A stretch of DNA of 64,000 nt from Bacteroidota bacterium. Its GTDB lineage: Bacteria; Bacteroidota; Bacteroidia; 2-12-FULL-35-15. The notes beneath the pieces were generated by a model. It saw nothing but the letters and a program-made list of their open reading frames with translations, was not told the origin of the DNA and ran no database searches. The DNA is taken from contig JAFLBF010000002.1 of NCBI GenBank assembly GCA_017303895.1, positions 124,001 to 188,000 on the forward strand, in the 5' to 3' direction. Each line of letters opens with the position of its first letter. Within the stretch, counting starts at the first letter, position 1. Made by a program: the position numbers and the translations under genes. This document shows, piece after piece, positions 17,981-25,989 of the stretch.

Positions 17981-19336
17981 GTGTTCACGAAGAGTCTATA
18001 TTTAAGAATCACATTTTTATTCATTGCATCTCTTGTGTTGCTTTGGGTGGCTTTTTATAATGGCTTCCCAGTTGTTTATTCGGATACATCTACTTATTTG
18101 TCTTCTGGTTTTGAGTTTGAAACACCTGCCGATCGTCCGATCACGTATGGTTTATTTATATACCTCACAAGTTTAGGTGGAACAACACTTTGGTTAACAG
18201 CTTTTATGCAATGTTTGATCATCGTTTATATTATTTATTTGCTGTTCAAGTATTTTTCTCAATTAAAAGATCCTGCTTTTTATAGTTTAGTTGCAGTTGT
18301 TTTTCTTGCTGCTTTTTCTTCATTACCCTGGATAAGTGGCATGTTGCTCGCTGATATATTTACTCCTGTTACGGTTTTTTCTTTGTTGATATTAGTGTTT
18401 GCAAAGGATATTCATAAGTTAGATAAAGTGCTATTGTATGCGCTTTTTTTTCTATCGAATGCCATGCACATGTCACACTTGATTATTAATTTCCTGCTGA
18501 TCATATCTATTTTATTTTTCTCTTATTTGAAATATTTTAAAGAGGCATTTGAATTGGTATCCAAAAAGCAGATGCTTGCTTTGTTGCTGATCACTCTATC
18601 CGGTATTGCCATTATGTCCTCTGCTATGTCGAAATCAAAGCACATATTCTATATGGGAAGAATGGTGGAGAATGGCATCCTGAAAAAGTATCTGGATGAA
18701 AATTGTGCTACTAAAAATTATCAGATCTGTGTATATAAAGATTCTCTTCCTCCCAATGCTGATCGTTTTTTGTGGGATTTTGAAAATAGTCCGGTTTATA
18801 AATTAGGGGGATGGAAAACAACTAAAGAGGAATTTAATGCGATCATTTCAGAAACATTTACCCGTCCGGAATACATTGCCTTGCATCTGAAAGCCGCAGC
18901 CGGTAATACCATGGAGCAGCTGACCACATTTAATTTGGGTGAAGGGAATATTGCTTTTCCTCAGGGAACAAAGTTGCATGAACGAATCGGTTTGTTTACG
19001 AATGACCTCAGTCGTTATGAATCAGCTAAACAGACAAAGGGAGAGTTGTTGTTGTTTAGCAAATTGAATAATGTTCAATTGTTTACCGTTTATTTTTCTT
19101 TACTATTGACCTTGATTGGTTTATTTATAATAGATAAGAAAAGAAACAAACAACTTCTGCTGTTCTCGGTATTTGTGCTGTTGGGGTTGTTTTTTAACGA
19201 TATGGTTTGCGCTTCCTTATCAACTGTGGCCAATCGTTTTGCAGTAAGGGTAATGTGGATGGTGCCTTTACTTTTATTGTTGATTATATTTAATCGTTTT
19301 GGTGTGACTAAACGGAATAGTATTTATTCTACATAG
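17981..19336 (+). CDS. Polytopic membrane protein, function unknown
   Basis: This 451-residue protein starts at GTG 17981 (MFTKSLYLRITFLF); no ATG is available near the first helix. About ten to eleven hydrophobic segments are visible, with a large polar loop (about residues 215-340) between the main helix block and three C-terminal helices. The first loop has the sequence YNGFPVVYSDTSTYLSSGFE, which recalls GT-C glycosyltransferases where an acidic residue after TM1 is catalytic, but no family can be named with confidence. It follows the ChaN-like gene by 7 bases and overlaps the convergent barrel gene by 13. Confidence 0.6.
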   Translation: MFTKSLYLRITFLFIASLVLLWVAFYNGFPVVYSDTSTYLSSGFEFETPADRPITYGLFIYLTSLGGTTLWLTAFMQCLIIVYIIYLLFKYFSQLKDPAFYSLVAVVFLAAFSSLPWISGMLLADIFTPVTVFSLLILVFAKDIHKLDKVLLYALFFLSNAMHMSHLIINFLLIISILFFSYLKYFKEAFELVSKKQMLALLLITLSGIAIMSSAMSKSKHIFYMGRMVENGILKKYLDENCATKNYQICVYKDSLPPNADRFLWDFENSPVYKLGGWKTTKEEFNAIISETFTRPEYIALHLKAAAGNTMEQLTTFNLGEGNIAFPQGTKLHERIGLFTNDLSRYESAKQTKGELLLFSKLNNVQLFTVYFSLLLTLIGLFIIDKKRNKQLLLFSVFVLLGLFFNDMVCASLSTVANRFAVRVMWMVPLLLLLIIFNRFGVTKRNSIYST

Positions 19337-19965
19337 ATTGGAGTATTGCAACTTTCTTTCTTGCCTGCAAACTCATATTTTAATCCGACTCTTAATTCAA
19401 AGGCTTTATTATCTACAAAAAGTGGTGAGCTAATGTATGCTGGCATAATGTCGGGATTATAAAATCCTTCCACAAAGAATTTGAAATTTGTATAACTTAC
19501 AAATTCAAGGCCTCCACCAACGGCTGCACTTACGTGAAATGGAATGAATTTTCCGGTAATGGTACGAGAGCTGGTGCTTTGTGTAAGATTATAGTCTAAA
19601 CGTGGACCAACCATTACATAAGGAATGATCGAATACATTTCGTAACGCACTTTTGCATAGTTATTCCAGCTTAAGTATTGAAGGCGGTTAGGATAATTGG
19701 CTTCCGGTTGCGGATCGATCGATCCTTTTTGATTGTACTGTATCTCCGTTACCCAGCGGATATAATCGTGACTGAGAAATTCTCCAAAAATACTTGCATT
19801 AAAACCAAACACATATTTTTTTCGATCGATAGAAACAGGCTCTCTGAATTTAAATTTTTGATTGGCCGCTGTCCCTCCAAGCGTTACTCCAATACTGTTG
19901 AGGAATTGTGCATTACTCAACAGTACTGAAAATAATAATGATATGGTAAGAATGATCTTTTTCAC
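19324..19965 (-). CDS. Outer-membrane beta-barrel protein (porin-like)
   Basis: I place the start at GTG 19965, giving MKKIILTISLLFSVLLSNAQ, a clean signal peptide, and 213 residues; an earlier GTG at 20004 overlaps fabD and only adds residues before the signal. The mature protein has alternating hydrophobic strands, for example GLEFVSYTNFKFFVEGFYNPD and FELRVGLKYEFAGKK, typical of the Bacteroidota OmpA/PorT-like outer-membrane barrel domain. It is encoded 31 bases after fabD on the same strand. Ligand and role are unknown; the class assignment rests on the signal peptide and strand pattern. Confidence 0.68.
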   Translation of the reverse strand: MKKIILTISLLFSVLLSNAQFLNSIGVTLGGTAANQKFKFREPVSIDRKKYVFGFNASIFGEFLSHDYIRWVTEIQYNQKGSIDPQPEANYPNRLQYLSWNNYAKVRYEMYSIIPYVMVGPRLDYNLTQSTSSRTITGKFIPFHVSAAVGGGLEFVSYTNFKFFVEGFYNPDIMPAYISSPLFVDNKAFELRVGLKYEFAGKKESCNTPIYVE

Positions 19966-19996
19966 AATAGTTGAACGTTGATTCAATGAAATTATT

Positions 19997-20881
19997 TTAA
20001 GCACTCATGGCTTCTACATTCGGATTCACTTTTTTTACCAAGCCCTGTAATACTTTACCCGGACCGACTTCTGTGAATGATGTAGCACCATCTGCGATCA
20101 TTTGCTGAACGGTTTGTGTCCATTTAACCGGACCGGTTAATTGTGCGATCAAATTTTTCTTGATCTCATCCGGATTAGAAACACCTTTAGCTGTTACATT
20201 CTGGTAAACCGGACAAATAGGTTCGTTGAATGTGGTAGCATTGATGGCTGCTTCTAATTCAATTCTGGCAGGTTCCATCAATGGTGAGTGAAATGCCCCA
20301 CCAACAGGTAATACTAAAGCACGTTTAGCTCCTGCTGCTTTCAATTTTTCACAAGCTATATTTACTCCGTTGATCGTGCCGGAGATGACTAATTGTCCCG
20401 GACAGTTATAATTGGCAGCTACCACCACTTCTCCTGATTTGGTGATCTCAGCACAAATATCTTCAATGATCTTGTCGTCTAAATTTAAAACGGCTGCCAT
20501 AGTGCTTGGATTCACATCACATGCTTTTTGCATAGCCAATGCACGTGTGTATACCAGTTTTAATCCATCTTCAAAAGATAATGTTCTGTTGGCTACCAAT
20601 GCTGAAAATTCGCCCAAGCTATGTCCTGCCACCATTTCGGGTTGAAGTGATTCTCCTAATGTTTTAGCTAGGATCACCGAGTGAAGAAAAATAGCCGGTT
20701 GAGTAACCTTGGTTTGTTTAAGTTCCTCATCCGTGCCAGTGAACATGGTATTGGTGATGCTGAATCCCAATATATTATTTGCTTTCTCAAACAATTCTTT
20801 GGCAATAGGAGAGTTTTCATAAAGGTCTTTACCCATTCCTGAAAATTGAGCCCCTTGTCCGGGGAAAACATATGCTTTCAT
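19997..20881 (-). CDS. fabD: Malonyl-CoA:ACP transacylase
   Basis: FabD loads malonyl groups onto acyl carrier protein for type II fatty-acid synthesis in the cytosol. The 294 residues start AYVFPGQGAQFSGMGKDLY (oxyanion-hole Gln), carry the nucleophile Ser in AGHSLGEFSALV (about residue 90), the substrate-carboxylate Arg in YTRALAMQKA, and the catalytic His in GGAFHSPLM (about 200). No other fab gene is adjacent, so it is separated from the usual fabH-fabG cluster. A -7 box sits 24 bases upstream. Confidence 0.96.
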   Translation of the reverse strand: MKAYVFPGQGAQFSGMGKDLYENSPIAKELFEKANNILGFSITNTMFTGTDEELKQTKVTQPAIFLHSVILAKTLGESLQPEMVAGHSLGEFSALVANRTLSFEDGLKLVYTRALAMQKACDVNPSTMAAVLNLDDKIIEDICAEITKSGEVVVAANYNCPGQLVISGTINGVNIACEKLKAAGAKRALVLPVGGAFHSPLMEPARIELEAAINATTFNEPICPVYQNVTAKGVSNPDEIKKNLIAQLTGPVKWTQTVQQMIADGATSFTEVGPGKVLQGLVKKVNPNVEAMSA

Positions 20882-20904
20882 GATGTTTAGATTAAGTTTA
20901 TGAT

Positions 20905-20912
20905 CAAAAATA
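20905..20912 (-). promoter_or_regulatory. -7 promoter element for fabD
   Basis: The minus strand reads TATTTTTG, fitting TAnnTTTG, 23 bases before the fabD ATG and just beyond the terminator of the upstream gene. No -33 TTTG is obvious. Confidence 0.4.
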
Positions 20913-20920
20913 GCGCAAAT

Positions 20921-20952
20921 AAAAAAGGGAAATCGAACGATCTCCCTTTTTT
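20921..20952 (-). terminator. Intrinsic terminator after the BI-1 family gene
   Basis: Arms AAAAAAGGGA and TCCCTTTTTT flank a short region that can itself pair (TCG/CGA). In the minus-strand RNA it ends in a U run, 21 bases past the stop at 20973, separating this gene from fabD. Confidence 0.75.
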
Positions 20953-20972
20953 ATTCACAATGGATTGTGAGA

Positions 20973-21695
20973 TTATTTTCTGTCGCCAAACAAACGTAAT
21001 AACATCAAGAATAAGTTGATAAAGTCAAGATACAGGTTCAAAGCGCCCATGATCACCAATTTGCTGGTAGTAGCTGTTCCAAACTCAACTCCGGCTCCGA
21101 TACGTTTTAACTTTTGAACATCGTAAGCAGTTAAACCTGTAAATACCAATACACCGATGAAGCTAATGATATAGTCTAATCCTTCGCTACCGATAAACCA
21201 GTTGATAATAGAAGCTAAAATGATACCCATTAAACCCATCATCATGATAGAACCGAATTTGGTAAGGTCTGTTTTAGTAGTGTAACCCACCACAGCCATT
21301 AAACCAAACATTCCGGCAGCAGCTGCAAATGTTCCGTAGATAGAGCTAGCTGTATATGCAAGGAAAATAAAGCTTAAGCTGGCACCCATTACTGCTGAAT
21401 ACAGTAAAAATAAGAACAAAATAACCGGGTAGGAAAAGCGGTTAAAACCTAATGACATAGCGAATACAAATCCAATAGGGGCAAACATAACAACGTAACC
21501 TAAAATGGATAAGCCACCTCTCTCAACATTTACTAATAATGAAAGAAGTTCAAGGTTGTTAGCAAATGAATAGGCAACGATAGAAGTGATCGTTAATGCA
21601 GCAAACATCCAGGAGAAAACACTTGCAAGGAAGGTTTTCGACATGGTTGTTGTTTCTTCATGTGATTGTACGAAATTAAAATTGTTAGTTTCCAT
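20973..21695 (-). CDS. Bax inhibitor-1 / YccA family membrane protein
   Basis: The 240 residues start with a short cytosolic N-terminus and then about seven transmembrane segments. Characteristic BI-1 features are SKTFLASVFSWMFAALTITSIVAY at TM1 (broken by polar residues), TAYDVQKLKRIG between the last helices and the C-terminal MGALNLYLDFINLFLMLLRLFG with an Asp in a membrane segment, as in YetJ/YccA-like calcium leak proteins. Cellular role in bacteria is poorly defined. It is a single-gene unit with its own promoter and terminator. Confidence 0.9.
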   Translation of the reverse strand: METNNFNFVQSHEETTTMSKTFLASVFSWMFAALTITSIVAYSFANNLELLSLLVNVERGGLSILGYVVMFAPIGFVFAMSLGFNRFSYPVILFLFLLYSAVMGASLSFIFLAYTASSIYGTFAAAAGMFGLMAVVGYTTKTDLTKFGSIMMMGLMGIILASIINWFIGSEGLDYIISFIGVLVFTGLTAYDVQKLKRIGAGVEFGTATTSKLVIMGALNLYLDFINLFLMLLRLFGDRK

Positions 21696-21724
21696 AGTTT
21701 AATTTTTTTGTTAGAATAACAATG

Positions 21725-21755
21725 CAAAGATAATACCGATTATAGGTTTCTGCAA
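21725..21755 (-). promoter_or_regulatory. BI-1 family gene promoter
   Basis: On the minus strand TATCTTTG (21725-21732) is a good -7 box, and TTG at 21753-21755 lies 20 bases upstream, the consensus spacing. The box ends 29 bases before the ATG at 21695. Confidence 0.65.
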
Positions 21756-21776
21756 TTCTGTCAGTGTTATAATTTG

Positions 21777-22406
21777 TTAATGTAATTTAGATCCGATCAA
21801 GCTGATGAACTCTTTGCGGGTTGTATCTTTTAAGAATTCGCCTGTAAATGCCGATGTGGTAGTTACTGAGTTTTGTTTCTGAATACCACGCATTTGCATG
21901 CATAAATGACTGCATTCCATAACCACAGCCACCCCAATCGGATTTAATGTTTCCTGGATACAATCTCTAATTTCATTGGTCAGGCGCTCCTGAACCTGTA
22001 ATCTGCGCGCAAAGGCATCTACCACTCTTGGTATCTTGCTCAATCCAACAATGTGTCCATTGGGAATATAAGCAACATGTGCTTTGCCGAAAAAAGGCAG
22101 TAGATGGTGTTCACACATGCTATACACTTCAATGTCTTTCACGATCACCATCTGCTTATAATCTTCTTTAAACATGGCTGATTTTAATATCTCTTTCGGA
22201 TCCAGATCATAGCCATGTGTTAGAAATTGCATCGCCTTTGCAACCCGCTCCGGTGTTTTTAGCAAACCTTCACGTGATGGATTCTCACCAATATCACCAA
22301 GTATCGTTTTATATTTAGAGGCAATGTTATCGATCTGTTTCAGATTGTATCTGTCAATTTTCTGATAACCGTCTATTTCATCAAATTCATCGTGACCCAT
22401 GTTCAT
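21777..22406 (-). CDS. folE: GTP cyclohydrolase I
   Basis: FolE converts GTP to dihydroneopterin triphosphate, the entry to folate and deazapurine pathways. The Zn ligands are visible in [21 protein letters not shown] (Cys and His) and [14 protein letters not shown] (second Cys), and [21 protein letters not shown] is the family signature. The ORF of 209 residues starts [10 protein letters not shown], with the second Met equally possible. It begins 23 bases after the queD stop on the same strand, linking two enzymes that share the pterin product. Confidence 0.96.
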   Translation of the reverse strand: MNMGHDEFDEIDGYQKIDRYNLKQIDNIASKYKTILGDIGENPSREGLLKTPERVAKAMQFLTHGYDLDPKEILKSAMFKEDYKQMVIVKDIEVYSMCEHHLLPFFGKAHVAYIPNGHIVGLSKIPRVVDAFARRLQVQERLTNEIRDCIQETLNPIGVAVVMECSHLCMQMRGIQKQNSVTTTSAFTGEFLKDTTRKEFISLIGSKLH

Positions 22407-22429
22407 TAATTGATTAGTTAAAATTCATT

Positions 22430-22843
22430 TTATTCTCCGAAATACTCAACATAATTGTTTTCGGTTTCGTAAAGCTTTACACTATGTAATTCGCTTCCTA
22501 ATGCCTCAATATGCGGTTTAAGTTGATTCCAGATAGCAATAGCCACATTTTCAGTGGATGGCATGATCCCTTTCATAAAATCAACATCCAGATTCAGATT
22601 TTTATGATCCAATTTATCCGTAACATGCTTGCGAATTAAAGCGCTGATGTCTTTTAAATTTGCAGAATAGCCTGTTTCCGGGTTAATTTGCCCTTTTACA
22701 GTTACAAATAAATTGTAATTATGCCCATGCCAATTTGGATTGGCACATTTACCAAATGTTTCTAAATTTTTTTCATCGCTCCAGTTGGGATTGTGCAACT
22801 TATGAGCAGCATTAAAATGCTCTTTTCGTGTAATGTAGATCAT
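22430..22843 (-). CDS. queD: 6-carboxy-tetrahydropterin synthase (QueD/PTPS family)
   Basis: The ATG at 22843 gives MIYITRKEHFNAAHKLHNPNW, the typical N-terminus, and 137 residues; an ATG at 22885 would add 14 residues that cross the promoter. Zn-binding His residues are in FNAAHKL and WHGHNYNLFV, the catalytic Cys is in FGKCANPNWHGH, and LDHKNLN plus VKLYETENNYVEY complete the family pattern. QueD acts on dihydroneopterin triphosphate made by FolE, here the next gene, to feed queuosine synthesis. A 6-pyruvoyl-tetrahydropterin synthase role cannot be excluded; no queC/queE is in the window. Confidence 0.9.
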   Translation of the reverse strand: MIYITRKEHFNAAHKLHNPNWSDEKNLETFGKCANPNWHGHNYNLFVTVKGQINPETGYSANLKDISALIRKHVTDKLDHKNLNLDVDFMKGIMPSTENVAIAIWNQLKPHIEALGSELHSVKLYETENNYVEYFGE

Positions 22844-22859
22844 TTTCTTAATTGTTATG

Positions 22860-22867
22860 CAAATATA
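22860..22867 (-). promoter_or_regulatory. -7 promoter element for queD-folE
   Basis: The minus strand reads TATATTTG, a consensus -7 box, ending 16 bases before the chosen queD ATG. Its place inside the longer ORF is one reason for choosing the shorter start. Confidence 0.6.
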
Positions 22868-22899
22868 ACAGGTTTTCATGAGCAATGTTTAAAATTCAA

Positions 22900-22907
22900 T
22901 AACTTTG
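22900..22907 (+). promoter_or_regulatory. -7 promoter element for mqnB
   Basis: TAACTTTG matches TAnnTTTG and ends 7 bases before the mqnB ATG at 22915, so a very short or absent 5' leader is expected. Confidence 0.55.
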
Positions 22908-22914
22908 CACCCGA

Positions 22915-23577
22915 ATGAAACTATTGATCATAGCAGCTACTAAGTTTGAGATCGCACCACTTCTGAAGTGTATGGAAACATGCGTGGAGCGTGCTGAAAA
23001 TAAATTTGTTTGTACCTATAAAGATCACTCGATAGATCTTGTTCTAACAGGTGTTGGAATGGTTGCTACTGCTTACCATACTTCTATAGCACTTCGTCAG
23101 TCATATGATCTAGCTATTAATGCAGGTATCTGCGGAAGCTTTAATAAAAATATTGATCTGGGAGAGGTGGTAAATGTTTATGAAGATTGTTTTTCTGAAT
23201 TAGGTGCTCAGGATGGAGAACACTTTCTTTCTTTGGATGAACTCCAGTTGCCGGGCATCCAAACGGTTAACAATCTTTCTAATTCATTCAGTACAAAAAC
23301 GATCGATGTTCTGCCTAAAGTGACAGGGATTACTGTGAATACTACTCATGGGAATGAGGCGGATATCGAAAAAGTATATGCAAAGTTTCATCCCTTTGTA
23401 GAAAGCATGGAAGGCGCAGCATTTATGTTTGTTTGTGAGCAGGAAAAAGTTCGCAATATTCAAATTCGCACCATTTCCAATTATGTTGAAAAACGAAACA
23501 AAGAACAATGGAACATTCCACTTGCAATAGAGCAGTTGAATAAAAAACTACAAAGCATTTTAGATGAACTCAGCTAA
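22915..23577 (+). CDS. mqnB: Futalosine hydrolase
   Basis: MqnB releases the adenine base from futalosine in the alternative menaquinone pathway. The 220 residues have the nucleoside phosphorylase/hydrolase fold: MKLLIIAATKFEIAPLLK at the start, LVLTGVGMVATAYHTSIAL and INAGICGSFNKNIDLGEVV in the middle, and VESMEGAAFMFVCEQE with the catalytic Glu, then ISNYVEKRNKEQWN where family members bind base and ribose. The mqnD gene follows within 4 bases, which supports this call over the similar MTA/SAH nucleosidase. Confidence 0.93.
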   Translation: MKLLIIAATKFEIAPLLKCMETCVERAENKFVCTYKDHSIDLVLTGVGMVATAYHTSIALRQSYDLAINAGICGSFNKNIDLGEVVNVYEDCFSELGAQDGEHFLSLDELQLPGIQTVNNLSNSFSTKTIDVLPKVTGITVNTTHGNEADIEKVYAKFHPFVESMEGAAFMFVCEQEKVRNIQIRTISNYVEKRNKEQWNIPLAIEQLNKKLQSILDELS

Positions 23578-23581
23578 CACA

Positions 23582-24406
23582 ATGGAAATAAGTATTGGTT
23601 TCAGTCCTTGTCCGAACGACTGTTTCATTTTTGATGCCATGATCCATGGGAAAATTGATACAGAGGGTTTGACTTTTAAGGTGGTGATGGAGGATGTGGA
23701 AACACTGAACCAAATGGCTTTTCGTGGCGAACTGGATATCACAAAATTGAGTTATCATGCATTTGCTTATTTGAGAGATAAATATCAGTTGCTGGATGCG
23801 GGGAGTGCATTGGGTAATAATTGTGGCCCCTTGCTCATTTGTAAAGGTGATCCGGCTCTTATTCTGCAAAAGTTAAAGGTGTCTGATCCTTCTCTTTCTA
23901 TTGCTATCCCTGGGAAGTACACAACGGCTAATTTTCTTTTGTCCTTGGCATTTCCTCATGCGAAAAATAAAGTGGAGCTAGTGTTCTCAGGTATCGAAGA
24001 TGCTGTTCTTCAGGGCAAGGTAGATCTTGGTTTGATTATACATGAAAATCGTTTTACCTATGAACAGAAAGGATTGAAAAAAGTGCTAGATCTTGGTGAA
24101 TGGTGGGAAACAGAAACCGGATTGCCAATTCCATTAGGTGGAATTGTGATCAAAACAAATATGCCCCAGGAATTAATTCAAAAGGTAAATAGAGTACTTA
24201 GAAAAAGTGTGGAATATGCGTTTGCTCAACCAAAATCGTCTTTGCCATTTGTGAAAGCGCATGCTCAGGAAATGAGTGAAGAGGTAATGTACAAACATAT
24301 TGATCTTTATGTTAACCACTATTCAGTTGATCTGGGAGAAAAAGGGAAAGCTGCCATTGATACAATGTTTCAACGAGCCGATGCATTAGGTTTGGCTAAA
24401 AATTAA
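23582..24406 (+). CDS. mqnD: 1,4-dihydroxy-6-naphthoate synthase
   Basis: MqnD turns cyclic dehypoxanthinyl futalosine into 1,4-dihydroxy-6-naphthoate for menaquinone. I choose ATG 23582, giving MEISIGFSPCPNDCFIF as in other MqnD proteins, rather than ATG 23564, which overlaps mqnB by 14 bases. The 274-residue periplasmic-binding-like fold shows DITKLSYHAF, LGNNCGPLLICK and GLPIPLGGIVI, which line the substrate cleft. Together with MqnB this shows that the organism makes menaquinone via futalosine; mqnA, mqnC and mqnE are elsewhere. Confidence 0.95.
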   Translation: MEISIGFSPCPNDCFIFDAMIHGKIDTEGLTFKVVMEDVETLNQMAFRGELDITKLSYHAFAYLRDKYQLLDAGSALGNNCGPLLICKGDPALILQKLKVSDPSLSIAIPGKYTTANFLLSLAFPHAKNKVELVFSGIEDAVLQGKVDLGLIIHENRFTYEQKGLKKVLDLGEWWETETGLPIPLGGIVIKTNMPQELIQKVNRVLRKSVEYAFAQPKSSLPFVKAHAQEMSEEVMYKHIDLYVNHYSVDLGEKGKAAIDTMFQRADALGLAKN

Positions 24407-24434
24407 ATTTGTAAATTCGTAAAAAAAGATTGAG

Positions 24435-25421
24435 ATGATAATAGTTACCGGTGCCGCAGGATTTATAGGCAGTTGCCTAGTAAGTAAATTGAATCAAGAA
24501 GGTTATAAAGATATTGTGATCGTGGATGAGTTTTCTCATCCCGAAAAAATGAAGAATCTGGAGGCCTGCCTGCCGGACAGGCAGGGGAAGAGCTATTCCC
24601 ATAAGGTTCATCGTGATGATTTTATTAAGTGGTTAAAAGAAAACCAACGCTTGGTACAATTCGTTTTTCATATTGGAGCCCGCACGGATACAACCGAATT
24701 CAATAAGGAGATATTTGACCGTTTGAACTTGAATTATACGAAGGATATTTGGAATGTTTGTGTGGAGTTCGGATTGCCGTTGGTGTATGCTTCTTCTGCA
24801 GCTACATATGGTTTGGGCGAGTTCGGGTATGATGATAATGAGCAGGTGATCGATCAATTAAAGCCCTTGAATCCTTACGGTGATTCGAAGAATGATTTTG
24901 ATAAATGGGCGATTAAACAAGAGAAAAAGCCTTATTTCTGGGCTGGCTTGAAGTTCTTTAATGTTTATGGCCCGAATGAATTTCATAAAGGAAGAATGGC
25001 ATCCGTTATATTCCATGCTTTCAACCAAATTCAAGAAAAAGGACAAGTAAAATTATTCCGTTCCCATAATCCGGATTATAAAGACGGAGAGCAATTACGT
25101 GATTTTGTGTATGTGAAAGATGTGGTGGAGGCGTGTTTGTTTTTGCTAAATCACCGCAAAGATTCCGGTATCTACAATTTGGGATCGGGGAAGGCACGTA
25201 CCTTTCTTGATCTGGTGAAAAATACATTTAAAGGAGTGGGTAAAGAACCAAATATTGAGTTCATTGACACGCCAATCGATATACGTGATAAATACCAATA
25301 CTTTACTGAGGCTAACATGTCGAAGTTAAAGTCGATCGGGTATAGCAAGCCATTTCACACCTTAGAAGAAGGTGTAGAAGATTATGTAAAAAATTATCTG
25401 ATAGGCAAACGATACTACTAA
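24435..25421 (+). CDS. hldD: ADP-L-glycero-D-manno-heptose-6-epimerase
   Basis: HldD epimerises ADP-heptose for lipopolysaccharide inner core synthesis. The Rossmann NAD-binding motif TGAAGFIGS is at residues 5-13, FHIGARTDT near 82, the catalytic Ser/Tyr/Lys region is YASSAATYG and LNPYGDSKNDFDKW, and FFNVYGPNEFHKGRMASV is diagnostic of HldD. At 328 residues it is slightly long: residues about 44-51 (A-C-L-P-D-R-Q-G) come from an in-frame copy of a palindromic repeat at 24565-24585, placed before a surface loop. The gene ends inside a strong bidirectional terminator. Confidence 0.94.
   Translation: MIIVTGAAGFIGSCLVSKLNQEGYKDIVIVDEFSHPEKMKNLEACLPDRQGKSYSHKVHRDDFIKWLKENQRLVQFVFHIGARTDTTEFNKEIFDRLNLNYTKDIWNVCVEFGLPLVYASSAATYGLGEFGYDDNEQVIDQLKPLNPYGDSKNDFDKWAIKQEKKPYFWAGLKFFNVYGPNEFHKGRMASVIFHAFNQIQEKGQVKLFRSHNPDYKDGEQLRDFVYVKDVVEACLFLLNHRKDSGIYNLGSGKARTFLDLVKNTFKGVGKEPNIEFIDTPIDIRDKYQYFTEANMSKLKSIGYSKPFHTLEEGVEDYVKNYLIGKRYY
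24565..24585. repeat. Palindromic repeat inserted in frame in hldD
   Basis: Eight-base arms CCTGCCTG and CAGGCAGG flank a 5-base centre CCGGA. The unit is 21 bases (seven codons), GC-rich in an AT-rich gene, and encodes extra residues absent from the usual HldD sequence between KNLE and K-x-YSHK. CCTGCC/GGCAGG palindromes of this kind are frequent dispersed repeats in Bacteroidota genomes. Confidence 0.65.
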
Positions 25422-25458
25422 TCAAAAGCCCCAACAGATCTCTGTTGGGGCTTTTGAT
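25421..25458. terminator. Bidirectional terminator between hldD and the repeat protein gene
   Basis: An 18-bp perfect stem (25421-25438 with 25441-25458, core AGCCCCAACAGA) has T runs on both sides. It overlaps the last base of the hldD stop codon and lies 10 bases past the stop of the converging gene, so it can serve both. Confidence 0.88.
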
Positions 25459-25467
25459 TTTAAGGGG

Positions 25468-25875
25468 TTAAAATTTAAAGAAGAAAAATACGACTGCTGC
25501 CCATTCCTTCGGAACGCCATTGGCATGTCCTATTGTACTGTGGCTGCTATTTTCAACTGTTCCATTGCTTTTGATGTAGCCAATGGTGCTATGGCTGCTG
25601 TTTTCAACTGTTCCATCACTTTTTACATAACCAACGGTTGAATGACTCGAATTTTCGATGGTTCCATTTGATTTGATGTAGCCAATGGTACTGTGGCTGG
25701 AATTCTCAATAGTGCCATCTTTCTTGATATAGCCTTTTGTGCTATGGCTGGAGTTTTCAATTGTTCCATCGGGTTTAATGTATCCGGTAGTAGAATGATT
25801 GCTGGCCTCAATGGTTTGAGATTTGGCAATAGTAAAGCATGCGATAGCAGCGAATGTTAGAAGTAATTTTTTCAT
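25468..25875 (-). CDS. Small exported protein with five 17-residue tandem repeats
   Basis: The 135 residues start with a signal peptide (MKKLLLTFAAIACFTIAKSQ). The mature part is five near-identical 17-residue units, consensus G-Y-I-K-S-N-G-T-I-E-N-S-S-H-S-T-I, between partial units at each end, followed by a hydrophobic C-terminus EWAAVVFFFFKF. Each unit looks like a beta hairpin, and five copies could close into a small ring; I recall 5-fold beta-flower as a database name for such proteins, but cannot verify it here. DNA units of 51 bases vary mainly at silent positions, so the protein repeat appears to be under selection. Function unknown. Confidence 0.72.
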   Translation of the reverse strand: MKKLLLTFAAIACFTIAKSQTIEASNHSTTGYIKPDGTIENSSHSTKGYIKKDGTIENSSHSTIGYIKSNGTIENSSHSTVGYVKSDGTVENSSHSTIGYIKSNGTVENSSHSTIGHANGVPKEWAAVVFFFFKF

Positions 25876-25954
25876 GTGTCAGGATTTTAAAATTTGTATA
25901 AATGTAGTAAAAGGGAATGATTTAAAAAAGTGAGAATTTTCAAGGGTTTAAACT

Positions 25955-25984
25955 TTTGCAGTTTCTTGGAGTTTCCTATCTTTG
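25955..25984 (+). promoter_or_regulatory. guaA promoter
   Basis: TTTG at 25955-25958 and TATCTTTG at 25977-25984 are separated by 18 bases and fit the Bacteroidota promoter pattern. The -7 box ends 5 bases before the guaA ATG at 25990, implying a leaderless or nearly leaderless mRNA and ruling out translation from the upstream ATG-like frame at 25930. Confidence 0.65.
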
Positions 25985-25989
25985 CGCCC

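Noticed and set aside
20004-20004. Earlier GTG start for the barrel gene
   Set aside because: It overlaps the fabD stop and places 13 residues ahead of a clean signal peptide beginning at GTG 19965.
22844-22914. preQ1 riboswitch before queD
   Set aside because: The divergent spacer is short and made up of the two promoter boxes; no A-rich pseudoknot pattern was seen.
25500-25800. Possible CRISPR array from regular repeats of 51 bases
   Set aside because: The repeats are directly adjacent without spacers and form an in-frame coding repeat with a signal peptide.
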